A stretch of DNA of 64,000 nt from Piper betle (lineage: Eukaryota > Streptophyta > Magnoliopsida > Piperales > Piperaceae). A program made the position numbers and the translations under genes. The stretch lies in NCBI GenBank assembly GCA_033002965.1, contig JAURVB010010503.1:26140-90139 (forward strand), given 5' to 3'. Below the pieces are notes generated by a model, which searched no databases, was not told the origin of the DNA, and worked only from the letters and a program-made list of their open reading frames with translations. Shown one piece after another: positions 36,260 to 47,875 of the stretch; the first letter of the stretch is position 1; each line of letters begins with the position of its first letter.

Positions 36260-37100
36260 TATCGGCCAATAGGGGGTACGGTGGAATGGACCCATCGGCT
36301 CAACCTAATAAGTGGTACGGTGGAATGGACCCATCGGCCCAACATAATAGGGGTACGATGGAATGGACCCATCGGCTCAACCTAATAAGTGGAACGGTGG
36401 AATGGACCCATTGGCCAATAGGGGGTACGGTGGAATGGACCCATCGGCTCAACCTAATAAGTGGTACGGTGGAATGGACCCATCGGCCAATAGGGGGTAC
36501 AGTGGAATGGACCCATCAGCTCAACATAATAAGTGGTACGGTGGAATGGACCCATCGGCCAATAGGGGGTACGGTGGAATGGACCTATTGGCCCAACATA
36601 ATAGGGGGTACGGTGGAATGGACCCATCGGCTCAACATAATAAGTGGTACGGTGGAATGGACCCATCGGTCAATAGGGGGTATGATGGAATGGACCCATC
36701 GACCAATAGGGGGTACGGTGGAATGGACCTATCAGCCTAACATAATAGGGGGTACGATGGAATGAACCCATCGACCAATAGGGGGCACGATGGACTGACC
36801 CATCGGCCCAATATTTTATAGTGGCACGGTGGACTAACCATCAGACAATAGAACTACAACATAATAGGGGTACGATGGAATGAACCAATCGGCCAATAAG
36901 GAGGCACGATGGACTGACCCATTGGCCCAATATTTTATAGTGGCATGGTGGACTAACCCATCAGCCAATAGAACTACAACATAATAAGGGGTACGATGGA
37001 ATGAACCAATCGGCTAATAAGGGGGCACAATGGACTGACCCATCGGCCGAATATTTTATAGTGGCACGGTGGACTAACCCATCAGCCAATAGAACTACAT
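36260..37100 (+). repeat. Complex minisatellite (33/39-bp units, then longer units) in a B LTR
   Basis: Units begin GGTACGGTGGAATGGACCCA and end either with CCAATAGG (33 bp) or with CAACCTAATAAGT (39 bp). From about 36780, units of about 85-90 bp with GGCACGATGGACTGACCC follow. Long open frames on both strands are a by-product of unit lengths divisible by three. The sequence is unrelated to the array in the neighbouring LTR copy. Confidence 0.9.
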
Positions 37101-37335
37101 CGAGCTTGATCCCGACATGGGTATGTAGGCAAATCAAGAATGTTTGATTTCAGCTCAAATAAGGTAGAATAAAAGTATGATAGGATAGTCAGGTTAGGAG
37201 CACGGTGGACTAACTCATCAGCCAATAGAACTACATCGAGCTTGATCCCGACATGGGTATGTAGGCCAATCAAGAATGTTTGATTTCAGCTCAAATAAGG
37301 TAGAATAAAAGTATGATAGGATAGTCAGGTTAGGA
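37085..37335 (+). repeat. Direct duplication of about 115 bp
   Basis: The segment containing CATCGAGCTTGATCCCGACA is present twice, at about 37099 and about 37214. A third, diverged copy lies near 37833 in the flanking LTR, where it is the normal LTR sequence. Confidence 0.85.
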
Positions 37336-37518
37336 GAATGGGTAATAAATGGGACTTCTTTTTATTAAGTTTTGAGTTATAAATGTGGCTATGGGAAATG
37401 GTCTAAGACTATGGGAACCATTATTTTATAACTTATTACTCGACATTTAGTAGTTTTATTTTGGTAACACCTGGTCAGCTAGGCCCACAATGTTGTGAAA
37501 AATGGCCGGGTCGTTACA

Positions 37519-37738
37519 GTGGACCTGACAGCCAATAATGGATATGTCAGAATAGACCTGACAGCCAATAATTGACATGTCAGAATGGACCTGACAGCCA
37601 ATAATGGACATGTCAGAATGGACCTGACGGCCAATAATGGATATGACAGAATGGACCTGACAGCCAATAATGGACATGTTAGAATGGACCTGACAACAAA
37701 AAATAAATATGTCAGAATGGACTTGACAGCCAATATGA
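37519..37738 (+). repeat. 33-bp minisatellite, second part in the right B LTR
   Basis: About 6.5 units continuing the array interrupted at 35169. Together the two parts hold about 11 units, compared with about 13 in the left arm. Confidence 0.92.
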
Positions 37739-38147
37739 CTAATCTCAAAATGACCTGGGAGACCACCTAATCTCAGAATGAACTGGGAGACAAATTTTTA
37801 ATCTTAGAATGACCTGAAAGCCTATAGAACTACATTGAGCTTGATCCCGACATGGGTATGTAGGCTAATCAAGATTGTTTGATTTCAGCTCAGTTAAGGA
37901 AGAATGAAGAAAAGTATAGTTGGTGGTTCTTTTACGAACTCTGGGTAGGAGAATGGATAATAAATTAGACTTCCTTTTATTTTCTTGTGTTATACATGTG
38001 GCTTTGGGAAACGATCCAAGACTGTGGAACTATTATTATTATGTCTTGACTAACCATAATTTACTTTGAATGAGTCATACTTATGGTTTTAATAGAAATC
38101 ATGTAACATATAAGTAATGCCTGGACCAGTTAGGGCTGGTCGTTACA

Positions 38148-38533
38148 AGGTTGGTTTGGTATAATTTCGAGTAACGCCTAGCCAGCTAGACCTACAATAT
38201 TGTGAAAAATAGCGGATCATTATAGGTGGTATCAAAGCAACCCGGTTCCGTATTAGATGGTTGGCTAGACTAGGGACGTTGGCTAGGCTGCCGGTCATAG
38301 GCCAGAAATGTCGTGGGCTGGGGATAGCAACGGGCCAAGTATAGGCATTTCGGGGACAAAATTTCCTAAGGTGGGTGGATTGTGAGATCCCTCAACTTAG
38401 TCCCACATCTAATACCTACTGGGAGAAGATCTTGTTTATAAGTGAGAATGGACTATAGATCTTTAACTTGGGTTAGCCATTTTAAAGAAATGACTTAGGC
38501 CCATTACGTTGCACTTTGGGCTGGGTTGTTACA
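38148..38533 (+). mobile_element. B-type LTR end, primer site and TRIM internal plus 3' LTR
   Basis: The sequence to 38224 (TGTGAAAAATAGCGGATCAT) is a family B LTR end. At 38228 follows TGGTATCAAAGC, an initiator-Met primer site, then a TRIM internal region (GGCTAGGCTGCCGGTCA), the polypurine tract AAGGTGGGTGGAT and a TRIM LTR at 38381-38533 (TGTGAGATCCC to GGGTTGTTACA). The left LTR is therefore of B type and the right one of TRIM type. This is a second B/TRIM hybrid. I could not confirm a target duplication. Confidence 0.75.
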
Positions 38534-41500
38534 TCCCCTACTTAGACTATTCTGTCAAAAAATTCACCTATGGGGTTACACAAATAACAGCCATGCTCAA
38601 AAACATAACATACACCCGAAAAAGAAGGGACTTGCTAGTACCGTGTGTTGTCGTGCCTTGTCCTTGAGTTCCCAAAAGGCCACATACTCATAAATAAGGT
38701 TGGGGTCAGACATCAGATCCTCATCACGAGGAAGAGTTGCTCAAATCTAGAGTAGTGGGCATGCTCACAAACTATAGTCTACGCACATTTTATTACTTCC
38801 ATCTTCCTTCCGTACGAGTAGAATTGGGGCATTCTAGGGTGAGTCACTCAGTTGGATGAATCCCCATTCGCACATCTCTCGTAGCTGGATCTTGAGTTGT
38901 TAGAGCTCAAATGGCGGCATCTGGTATGATGTCTCGGAAGTAGATGTATCACCAAGTAGCACATCGATGTGAATCTTAGTTTGTCCAATCATGGGTTACT
39001 CCACTACCTTCACAAGGAACTTATCATCTCCACCAGACAACAAGTCTGACAGAATCAGCGTTGGCTGCTCCTTGGTGGCCACGATGCGGGCAAGAAAGGC
39101 CTACCATCCTCTCACTATCAACTACTGGGCTCTCTAAATGGCAGTGAAGTAGTCTTAGCTACCTCTGCCTCTACCCTGAAACATCACTCTCTCATGGCTA
39201 TCAAGTTGAAGTTGAATCTTCTTCTTCTTGCAGTCGATTAGTGCTTTGTGCCTCGTCATTCAATCCATGCCAAAGAAAGGCCTAGCATCCTCTCACTATC
39301 AACTATTGGGCTCTCTAAAAGGCAGTGAAGTTGTCTTAGCTACATCTACCTCTACCCTGAAACATCACTCTCTCATGGCTATTGAGTTGAAGTTGAATCT
39401 TCTTCTTCTTGCAGTCGATCAGTGCTCTGTTCCTCGTCATTCAATCCATGCCGAAGAAGGCGTCAAACTGCTTCATCAGTAAAATTACAAAATTCGTTGA
39501 CAACGTACAACGCTAAAAAAATAGGGATACCTCTCACATACACTCCAATGGTGAGAGTGGCACCAGCTGGGTTCAACACCACTAAGTCATGTCCCAAGTC
39601 ACCTACCGTCAAGACAATCTTATCTATGAAGGCTTTTGACTAGGAAATTGTGTGTACTACTCAAATAAAACAATACCACTACGGGTACTTAGTGGTTAAG
39701 AAGTATACTTGTAATGACAGTGGCATCTTGCACTACCTCCTCTATTGTGGTTGTATACATCCTGCTATATTCCTCCGGTCTTGAAGTTTGTATTTGATCA
39801 GCTATAGGACCAACTGCCTATTTGATATCATCCCTCTATAATGGCACCATGTCCACTGCTGCTAAGCCTATCTACCTCTAATATCCTCACCAGACCTGCT
39901 AGCCAAACTATCTGTGTTGCACATGAAGATGGGCTGGTGGTATATATTGGAGTAGTCACAGGGGCAGTGCAGATAAATCCCTCTATTGTGGTTGGGGTCC
40001 TCTATATTACTGTGGTGGTGGTAGATACTGTAGCTCATGTGGGGGCTGTTGTGGCTGCGTAGGATATATGGCTGCATGATGCCCTAACTCGCCACAAGTG
40101 AAGTAGGCAGCAATGATCCTCGGGCAAACACTATTATGCCTCCACTGACAGTGTAGGCACATAGGCAAGAGCACATCGAGTCCTCCATGTAGTCCACTAC
40201 TTTATAAGCCTCAGTCTGGAATGTCTAGGACTACTAGGAAACCTCTGTATATATTGACCATTGATGACATACACTGTCAATCCCTCTTCGATCCGCCTCC
40301 TTTATTACTGGGGTCCCTGATATTCCTGGCCCCATTGTCTCTTGCTTTGCTGGCCGGACTAACCAGTGCCTCCGTCTGGTGGTGTGACTCCTGGGCATGC
40401 TCACACTTAAGTGCCCTCATGACAACTCTGCAAGGTTCTGTATGCAACTATAGCTACAATAAATTTGATATCGATCCTCAGTCCTAAAGCAAACTACGCT
40501 GCCCATACCCTCTCATTGGAGAAACTGCTAGGTGCAAACATCTCCAGCATGAGGAGTTGAGGATGGTACTCTGTCACAAGTATCCCCTCATGCTACCTCA
40601 AGGATAGAAACACCATCTTCTTCTTCATCCTCACTGTCGTAAAGAAGTACTGGTCGTAGAGCACATTTGTGAACTCGTCCCACGATATCTACTCTAAGGT
40701 TTTGTTCCAAAGGAAAGCAACATGGGCTGACTCCCACCATATTTTGCCCTAACTCTACATGGTTATAGTGCTATCGACACCCACAAATCTGATTGGTATC
40801 CCATGTGTGCCAGTACTCCTCTTGTCATGTCTATCTAGTCTAGAGCAAGCTTGGAGTCTTTGCTCTCGTAAAGCAACCGTCCACCCTCTTTTAAAAAATG
40901 TTTGACATCTCATCTCTTTTTGACATGGCGATCGAGACCCTGGGTAGCTGATCCCTCGCCAACCGTAAACTACCTCAATCGAGTGGTCTCTACCTGCTCA
41001 TTGCCACCTGGTCTTGGAAATGATACTCTCGCTGGCATATCAAGTGGTGGCATGTCATACATCCCTATTGAAGGTAGAGTTGTCTAGACATGCGGGAACT
41101 CTGCTCTCAATGCTCATGATGGTGGTACTCTCTCTGGCTAAGAGGTCTCAACAGTGGTCTTCACCTCTGTTAGTCTCCTCTCTAGTCTTGCCAATGCTTC
41201 TACCATGTTGTGGACTATATCCAAAAGTTGCTTAGAACCTATTGTAACTGTTGCTTGACCTCACGTACTGGCTACTACTCCTCCCGAAGAGCCTAACTCA
41301 TCATGCAAAATCCTAAAAACCTCTATGCGTGAGTCCTTCACCATGTCACGTGCAAGACAAGGGGATTTCATGACATGTGTTGGTGCCGGTGATACAATGT
41401 GTCTGAGTAGTGGCCTGCCTCTGTACGGTCTATTAGCCATCTCAACTACTTTGCTCAACTGACTACTACCGGTCTGAAAAGTTGAGGGTCTAGCACAAAC

Positions 41501-41735
41501 AACATATTGAAAGAAAGGCTGGGCAAAAGCAAACATAGAAAATATACCTAATAGGTATGTTGTGGATCGGCTCATGGGGGGTGCCATAACGTAACATAAT
41601 TATAATGTAAACACACCATAATAACATAGCATACATCAGCACAATAATCATGACATAAAGCATGCACATACATATATTGCGCATTCTAAAGGTCAACTGT
41701 TTTAATAGTCTATCTAAGAAGTCGGCTATGATACC
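38534..41735 (-). pseudogene. E4 Ty3/gypsy internal remnant (family A) with pol deletion
   Basis: Read right to left: gag (about 41600-39850), protease end (about 39500-39090, with ALIDCKKKKIQLQLD and HERVMFQGRGRG), the first part of reverse transcriptase (about 38890-38760, with APILLVRKEDGSNKMCVDY), then a jump to a chromodomain-like tail (about 38720-38640, YVAFWELKDKARQ). The rest of reverse transcriptase, RNase H and most of integrase are deleted. Gag contains GKIWWESAHVAFL and ISWDEFTN, matching E1. Stops are frequent in all frames. The gag start region around 41587-41261 is the longest open stretch. Confidence 0.8.
39100..39460 (-). repeat. 181-bp tandem duplication in E4 protease region
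   Basis: The two copies, 39100-39280 and 39281-39460, share CTCTCACTATCAACTA and TTGAATCTTCTTCTTCTTGC. Both encode the same protease C-terminal segment on the minus strand. The copies differ at scattered sites, so the duplication is not recent. Confidence 0.9.
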
Positions 41736-41736
41736 A
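41724..41736 (-). other. tRNA-Met primer-binding site of E4
   Basis: The minus strand reads TGGTATCATAGCC, two bases from the inner end of the LTR at 41740. It matches the canonical initiator-Met primer site with one mismatch, which fixes the orientation of E4 and identifies the adjacent LTR as its 5' LTR. Confidence 0.85.
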
Positions 41737-42436
41737 AATTATAACACCCAATTTTTGGGTCTTGGAGTGGATTGAAGTACAATGTTATAATTCAGAAAGT
41801 TATTCATTGGATTACCCCGTGCAAACATTATAGAAGCTGATATCAACCCTCAAGCAGGCTTAAAATTGACACCTTACTGAATTTTCGTACAATGCAAACT
41901 AAATCATACTACCATAGGAAGGCTCTTCGACATATAAGGGAGCTCCTAGTATGAGCACTCTGAGCCACGAGAGAAGCAGCGCATCCCCTGCAACTAAGAG
42001 TGCGACTTTACAAAATGAAGATGATCACTCCGAGCTAATCCCCAATGCAGCTAACAAGCTGAGCTTGAGAGAGTGTGCGTACATGATATTACAACCTTGA
42101 AGTTAGGAATACTTATTTTTTTGATGATGTTAAACTTAACTTGCGTAACACAGGGATCGTAGTTACCTGTTCCACATACCCATGAACGAAAAATTTAACA
42201 CAAACATAGAGGCATCAACAAGAAACAGGGCATCATACCGGAGCACTTTGTCTTCATGTGGACCCTTCAAGCCATGTGAACCATGTACTCCTCCAGTCTA
42301 CATTACTCTATCACTCAAACATAGTTGCTGCTAAATATATTTAGTGTACCTAGTATGCTCCTCGTCACATTGAGGGATGTTAGGGTTTACGAACCCTGCA
42401 TAGGACTATTAGAGTGCCCCAAAGTTAATACCTTGC

Positions 42437-42464
<28 letters not shown>
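42437..42464 (+). repeat. (ATA)n microsatellite in the E4 LTR
   Basis: About nine trinucleotide units, at the position homologous to 29837-29877. Confidence 0.9.
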
Positions 42465-42467
<3 letters not shown>

Positions 42468-44717
42468 TTAAATAATACTAAGGTATACACAATCACCCTT
42501 AACACATCCACATGTGTCATAACCAAGTTTAGGGCACTGGCCCAAATCATAACACAACACATACACCTATAAATCTTGATAATACATGAATCTCAAAATA
42601 ACAAATCCTCTAAAAACATAAGTCAGATATACAACAAGTCATACATGTGGTACCATTCCTCACCATGAGCCTTTCGATCCGTGCACCTATACCAGTCTGA
42701 AAATAACTATTGATATAGCAATATTGGTAGATGGGTCTCTTAACACCCACGAAACTTTATAACACTTCAGAAAGCCTCATGGGCTGGTATCAAAGATAAC
42801 TTATAACATAGGTTAGCACGCATGCACGGAAAAATCATAATCATGTTAGAAGCTTATGACTTCACATTCTCCATATACCATCTACCAAAGTAATCAGGTG
42901 ACTTGGAACAGTTAGGTTAGTGCCACAATTTACAAAAATATAATGTATATGTATAACCTATATACATGGCACTACTTTAGGATGTAAAGGTGTATTAGTG
43001 TAATTTATACAACCCATACAACTCACTCTCTTATTCGTAAAATCCATAAATTTGTGCACACTTATATAATAGGCTTAGGAAGTGGCTTACATAATACATT
43101 TATGGATCTCTAATTTGAAAACCAATAGGGGATCTCATCCCTATAGTTTTGCTAAATTTGTAGAAAACTTGGCTAAATAGCATGACATTGGAAGGATATG
43201 ATAAAATGTTGCTGATGTCGTCCTATGTCTAAAACATAATTAAACTGGATAGTGAAGGAGCCAAATAGAGGCAAAGTAAAAGAGTCATATGGACCTGAAT
43301 TAGTTAAGCCCCTTGTCCTAACTTGGCAAGCTCACTTTGTGTTACCTAACAAGGATATAGAACTCAAATTAGACTCGGATTACATCGGCAAGAACATTGA
43401 GACAATGTCTTAGCACATGCACAACACATAATACACCTAATTAACTTACATTCTTAATGCAAGTCTTAGACCATGGTTTTAATCGAATGGACTTAACCAG
43501 AATATTTTTTGGATATGCCAAATGGTATCTAAATTCGCTAAAAGTTGAACCATTGGCCCCTGACACTCTAAGGATTCAAACAAAAATTACCAAGTGCCGA
43601 TCCATGGGCCAACATGGTAAACAAGGTGCTAGGAACAATGTTCTTAGGCCGTGCACCAATTTGGCTAAGTTTTGATCATCGGCTTGGAGACTTCAAATGG
43701 GGTTTGGGTAATTGAGTGGAGTTAGCCAACACTGTGCGCTTAACTTGTGTAAACGGTCAAGTCAAAATCGAAGGATTTGGGCCTGAGTGGACTCGGGATG
43801 GAGAGGTGTCAACCAAGGCATTTATAGAGCAAGATGGACCTTATGGGATTGAGAAAATAATAACACATGATCTAGTGAGGTAATGGATCTCAAATTTTAA
43901 TATGGTGTTATGGGAACACAACCTAACATGTGGGAGAAATTTCATTATCAATTGTATAGGGTTTTGGATTTTACATCCAAAGTTAAAGAAGGTTTCACCA
44001 TATATTTTTGTGCACTCTAAAAAACAAGATTAGCTAACCACCTAAAATATTTTTAATTAATACTAAAATTTACAATTTTCTAGTAGACATTTAGTGAGTC
44101 CAACCATAATTCTTTTAGATTTTATTAACATATTCTAATTAGCTCAATGTGGAACAAAATCTCAAATCATGGCATAGTATACATACAGCACAACATACAC
44201 ACAATACACTTAGGGGTTTTGTTCAAGCCCTTAATGAGGTCATTTTAGTATGGTGGTTTAACAAGAACTATCTAACATCATAAACTACAAATATGCAAAA
44301 TATTGCATCCAAATATAACCTAAAACATGGTTAACAAATTGGAAAATTTGGCAAGTAGACTACTTGAAACAGCATAGTTGCCACCTTTTGCCAATTTTGC
44401 CTCCCACACAGGCTCATACATGCTAATAAAAATGTTGCATGCTTCGTTAACTTGTATAACTAGTTCTTAAGAACATAACAAGACCTAGATCTTGCAAAGA
44501 TACCATATGTAGTGAGAGATATGCATTTTCTACCAACACAGTGCAACCAAATGACCATACAATATTAAAAAATACATAACTATTTTTCTACGCATAAAAA
44601 TAGTATGATTCCATAGCCTGCACACTTCTAACAAGCATATCTATATGCCACAAATATTACAAAAATACCCAGTCATCCATATATAAACAAACACTGCACA
44701 ACAAAGCACAGGAGAGG

Positions 44718-45182
44718 TGTAATAACCGTGCCCCAAGTGCAATATAATGGGCCTAAGTCATCTCTTCAAAAGTGGTTAACTGAAGTTAAAGATCTATAGT
44801 TCATTCTTACTTATTAACAGGATCTTACCTCAGTAAGTATTAGATGTGAGACTAAGTTAAGGGATCTCATAATCCACCAACTTTAGAAAATTTCGTCCTC
44901 TATATTCTTACACTTGGCCCGTTGCTTACCCTAGCCCAAGTGACTTCTTTAGCCGTGACCAATACCTTAGCCAACATCCTTAATCCAGTCTATCATCTGA
45001 CATGGAACCAGGTTGCTCTGATACCCAGTTATAACGACCCTGCCCAAAGTGCAACATAATGCGCCTAACTCAACTCTTCAAAAGCGGTTAACTGAAATTG
45101 AAGATCTATAGTTCATTCTCACTTATAAACAAGATCTTACCCGACTAAAACTAAATGTAGGACTAAGTTGAGGGATCACACA
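44718..45182 (-). mobile_element. TRIM-like mini-retrotransposon in the E4 LTR
   Basis: A 465-bp copy with LTRs at 44718-44871 and 45030-45182, and a minus-strand primer site GGTATCAGAGC next to the right LTR. The polypurine tract is degraded. The flanks AGAGG (44713-44717) and AAAGG (45183-45187) form a target duplication with one mismatch. The length equals that of the 27476 copy. Confidence 0.87.
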
Positions 45183-46027
45183 AAAGGCAAAAGCTAGGGT
45201 CTTTACCTCAAACGGTTCCTATGGGAGGTCTCTTAGGGCTTCCTACCCCAAGACCTTCAACTCTAGGGTCTTGGCCAAGCTTGGAGAGGCTAAGGAGGTG
45301 GATAAGGTCTAGTGAAGAGGAGCAGCCAAACACCAAGGCGAGAGTCAGAGGAAAGGAGAGCAAAGTGTAGAAAGTGAGGAAGAAGGGGACCTTTTATAGA
45401 AAAGGGAAACAGCTCCAGCATAAGGGAGCCCTCCTAGTGCCTTTGTGTTGGCCTTTGCAAGTCGGACTACAGACAACCGAGAAACTCGGGCATGCGACTT
45501 GCTGAACCAAACCACACGCAACAACCGCATCAACTCTGGGTGCAAGGGCGCTAGCACAACGCTTTTACGCTGGCGAAAAAGGGAGGGAAATTCGAATTTA
45601 GGCTCAAGAGCATTGTGCGAACACTATTGCACCCTTACCCAATACCTTAACTCTAAAATTGCTAATGCAAGGGCGTCGTACAGAGTTGTGCTCACTTAGG
45701 GTTTCTACTCTAAGGGGATCGACGTGACTACAAAAACCACAGGGGCTAGGATCATCAGAAAAGGGTCCAAACATGCAGAAAACACCCTAGAGTCCTGAGG
45801 GACACAATCCTTGACCTAAATATACTTGACTCAAATAAAAATCAATAACAAAAGCCAGGATGGCATAATGTACAGCCGAGCGGCGCCAAGCACGAGGGAA
45901 GAATAAGGTCATAGCTCATACATATATATCATACATAAGCATGTGACAAAAAGGCCAGCATGTAACTTGATCCACATTGCGTCCGAATAAAAACTAAAAC
46001 CATAAAGTGAAATGCCCAGGTTTTACA

Positions 46028-46908
46028 AAATGAATACATTTATTTTAGGATCAAGAAACTTGATTTTATTAGGATTAGCTTTATATTTAAAAAATAAACA
46101 TGAATAAACATGCCGAGATCTAAATCAACTAAAAATAAAATGTGACCATCTAGAAAACCACACAATGTGTTATGCACAAAAAAGCTTCTACAAACTCATT
46201 GCAAGATCCATTTAACTCTCTGTTCTAAATGCGCCAATACAACATCTCTTTATGCTTTGTTGCTACAAATGCATATGTGCAAGTAATTAAAAAATATAAT
46301 TTAGCTGAATCAAACATACCTCGAAACAAAAAGAGTCACAACATAGTATTCAACTTTCACAAATCCAATAGTTTCCGGACATCCTGTTTAGCTAAAGAGA
46401 TCAACCAATCAAAACTGCAAGTGATCTAAACGCAACTACTTCAACATCCACAAATTGAATAAAAATACATGAAATTGAAGAAAGAAGACATAGAAATACG
46501 TATATTAACACAAATTTCACAGACAAAAATATGTCATAATTTGCGCATTTTAGATATTTATTAATACTAATCTTTACATCACATTTGATTAAACATATAA
46601 TAAATGGTATTTATATTAATGATGAGTTCATAATAATTATATCAGTCATGTTAATATAACAAAGTAATAAGCTTTGTGATGGAAAACATGAAACACATCA
46701 ACTATAAAAGATCAATTTGGCAACTAGCCACGAAGATGCATGCCATGATCTAGTGTAATTATCTAACATAATATCTGAGAGCGGAGGAGAAGAAGAATAC
46801 AGATGCAAGGTGCAAGAGTCCAACCAAGAAAGAGGGAGGAGAAATTTCAACCAACGAAGAAACAAAGAAAAACAGAAAAAATAAGAAATTGGGCCTCATG
46901 AAGAGAGA
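46028..46908. other. Intergenic, no feature recognised
   Basis: AT-rich single-copy-looking sequence between the E4 LTR and a CACTA element. The short ORF at 46229-46429 has no recognisable motif and I do not call it. Confidence 0.4.
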
Positions 46909-47875
46909 CACTAGTAGAAAAACAGGTTTCAGCCATGGCTAAATTTTGCCAGATGCTTTACCGTGGCAAATTAGCCACTACTGTGCCAACGAATAAAGCC
47001 ACGGGATCCCAAACTATGGCAGTAACTTTTTTTAACCACTGTAACACCGTGGCAAATTCGTGGCAATAATTTTTATTAATTTTTTTCCACGCCACAGTTA
47101 AAGCAATTTACCCACCGATTTGCCACTCCAAAATTAAAAAAATTATGGATTAGCCACTGCACAGCTGTGGCAGTTGCACATTTATTTTAAAAATAAAAAA
47201 CCAAAGCAAGTGTTTGGCAGGAATTTTCTCACCCATTTTTATAAAAACAAAAGGGCATCATGGCCATTCAAAGGGGCATAGCCCAATAAGATTGACACTC
47301 GGCCTTAGACCACATGTGGTGCCAGCGGCGCTGGCCATAGACATGGTAGTTGCCCCATCACCGCCTAGTTTGACCTCGCCACTGTCATACCACTGCTCCG
47401 ATCTCTGTCTCTGGCCTAGCCCAGCCACCACCTTGCCATTGCTCCAACCGCCTCCGCCCACTGCCTCTGATCACCTCTGCCACCATCCCCGTCCCACCAC
47501 AGCTTGAATTACCGCATTAGCCCCCATCCCAACCTCGCAACCACCCTGTCCGCCTCTACCCCGGTATCGCCCAGCCACTGTTTGTGCCTTTATCTTGGCC
47601 ATGCTACCACCACACTGCCCACCTGCAGCTGTCATTGAGCTGGCAACGGTGAGGAAATTTTTTTGTTAAATTTTCCACGTGGCTTAAATTTAACCATGAC
47701 GTCTCGTGGCTAACTTGTAGTTCCAATTGTAGCAATATATAGCGGTGGCAATATATGAATTTGCCATGCCACAACCGCTGCTGCCAGGCAATTTCCCGTG
47801 GCAAAAATTAATTGCCATGAGAATTGCTAATTACAACGGCTATGAGTTGCGGCAATTGGCTATTTTTTACTGGTG
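46909..47875. mobile_element. Non-autonomous CACTA-type element, 967 bp
   Basis: The left end is CACTAGTAGAAAAACAGG; the right end, complemented, is CACCAGTAAAAAATAGCC. Both subterminal regions carry many copies of GTGGCAA/TTGCCAC-like motifs in both orientations, typical of CACTA subterminal repeats. The flanking triplets are AGA and AAA, an imperfect 3-bp target duplication. The core (about 47270-47660) is GC-rich and unlike the ends. It encodes no transposase, and its proline-rich open frames look like low-complexity translation. Confidence 0.7.

Larger units (their letters stand above)
35170..37518 (+). mobile_element. Chimeric insertion: TRIM 5' half joined to a family B LTR, GTGGA target duplication
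   Basis: GTGGA occurs at 35165-35169 and 37519-37523. Removing 35170-37518 plus one copy restores a continuous 33-bp array unit. The 5' part is a TRIM: LTR 35170-35325, primer site TGGTATCAGAACTG at 35328, internal region, polypurine tract AAGGTGGGTGGAT and second LTR 35554-35707. After the pentamer AATAT, a family B LTR starts at 35713 (TGTAAGAATCGTG) and ends at 37518 (CCGGGTCGTTACA). The TRIM internal region is longer than in other copies because a segment of about 75 bp (GGCTGC-GGTCAC) is duplicated. Confidence 0.85.
34417..38147 (+). mobile_element. Family B LTR, right arm, split by a 2.35-kb insertion
   Basis: It starts TGTAAAAACC after the polypurine tract AAGTTGGGGGGAT and ends near 38147 with GGTCGTTACA. 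A TATATATATGCAGG box lies near 34652. Removing the insertion at 35170-37518 leaves about 1.38 kb, similar to the 1.63-kb solo LTR. It is inverted relative to the LTR at 32103-33299. Confidence 0.8.
41740..46027 (-). mobile_element. Long 5' LTR of E4 (family A), interrupted by a TRIM
   Basis: In plus coordinates it runs from TATAACACCCAATTTTTGGG to GCCCAGGTTTTACA. Removing the TRIM leaves about 3.8 kb. A minus-strand TATAAAAGG box lies near 45388-45400. The homologue of the E1 leader is at about 45220-45400 (GGAGGTCTCTTAGGGCTTCC). The small ORFs have no recognisable protein. The other end of E4 is lost, so no target duplication can be tested. Confidence 0.8.

Noticed and set aside
36286..36765. 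Repetitive protein ORF with GGMDPSAQ-like units
   Set aside because: It is a minisatellite with unit lengths divisible by three, within a retrotransposon LTR and open in several frames.
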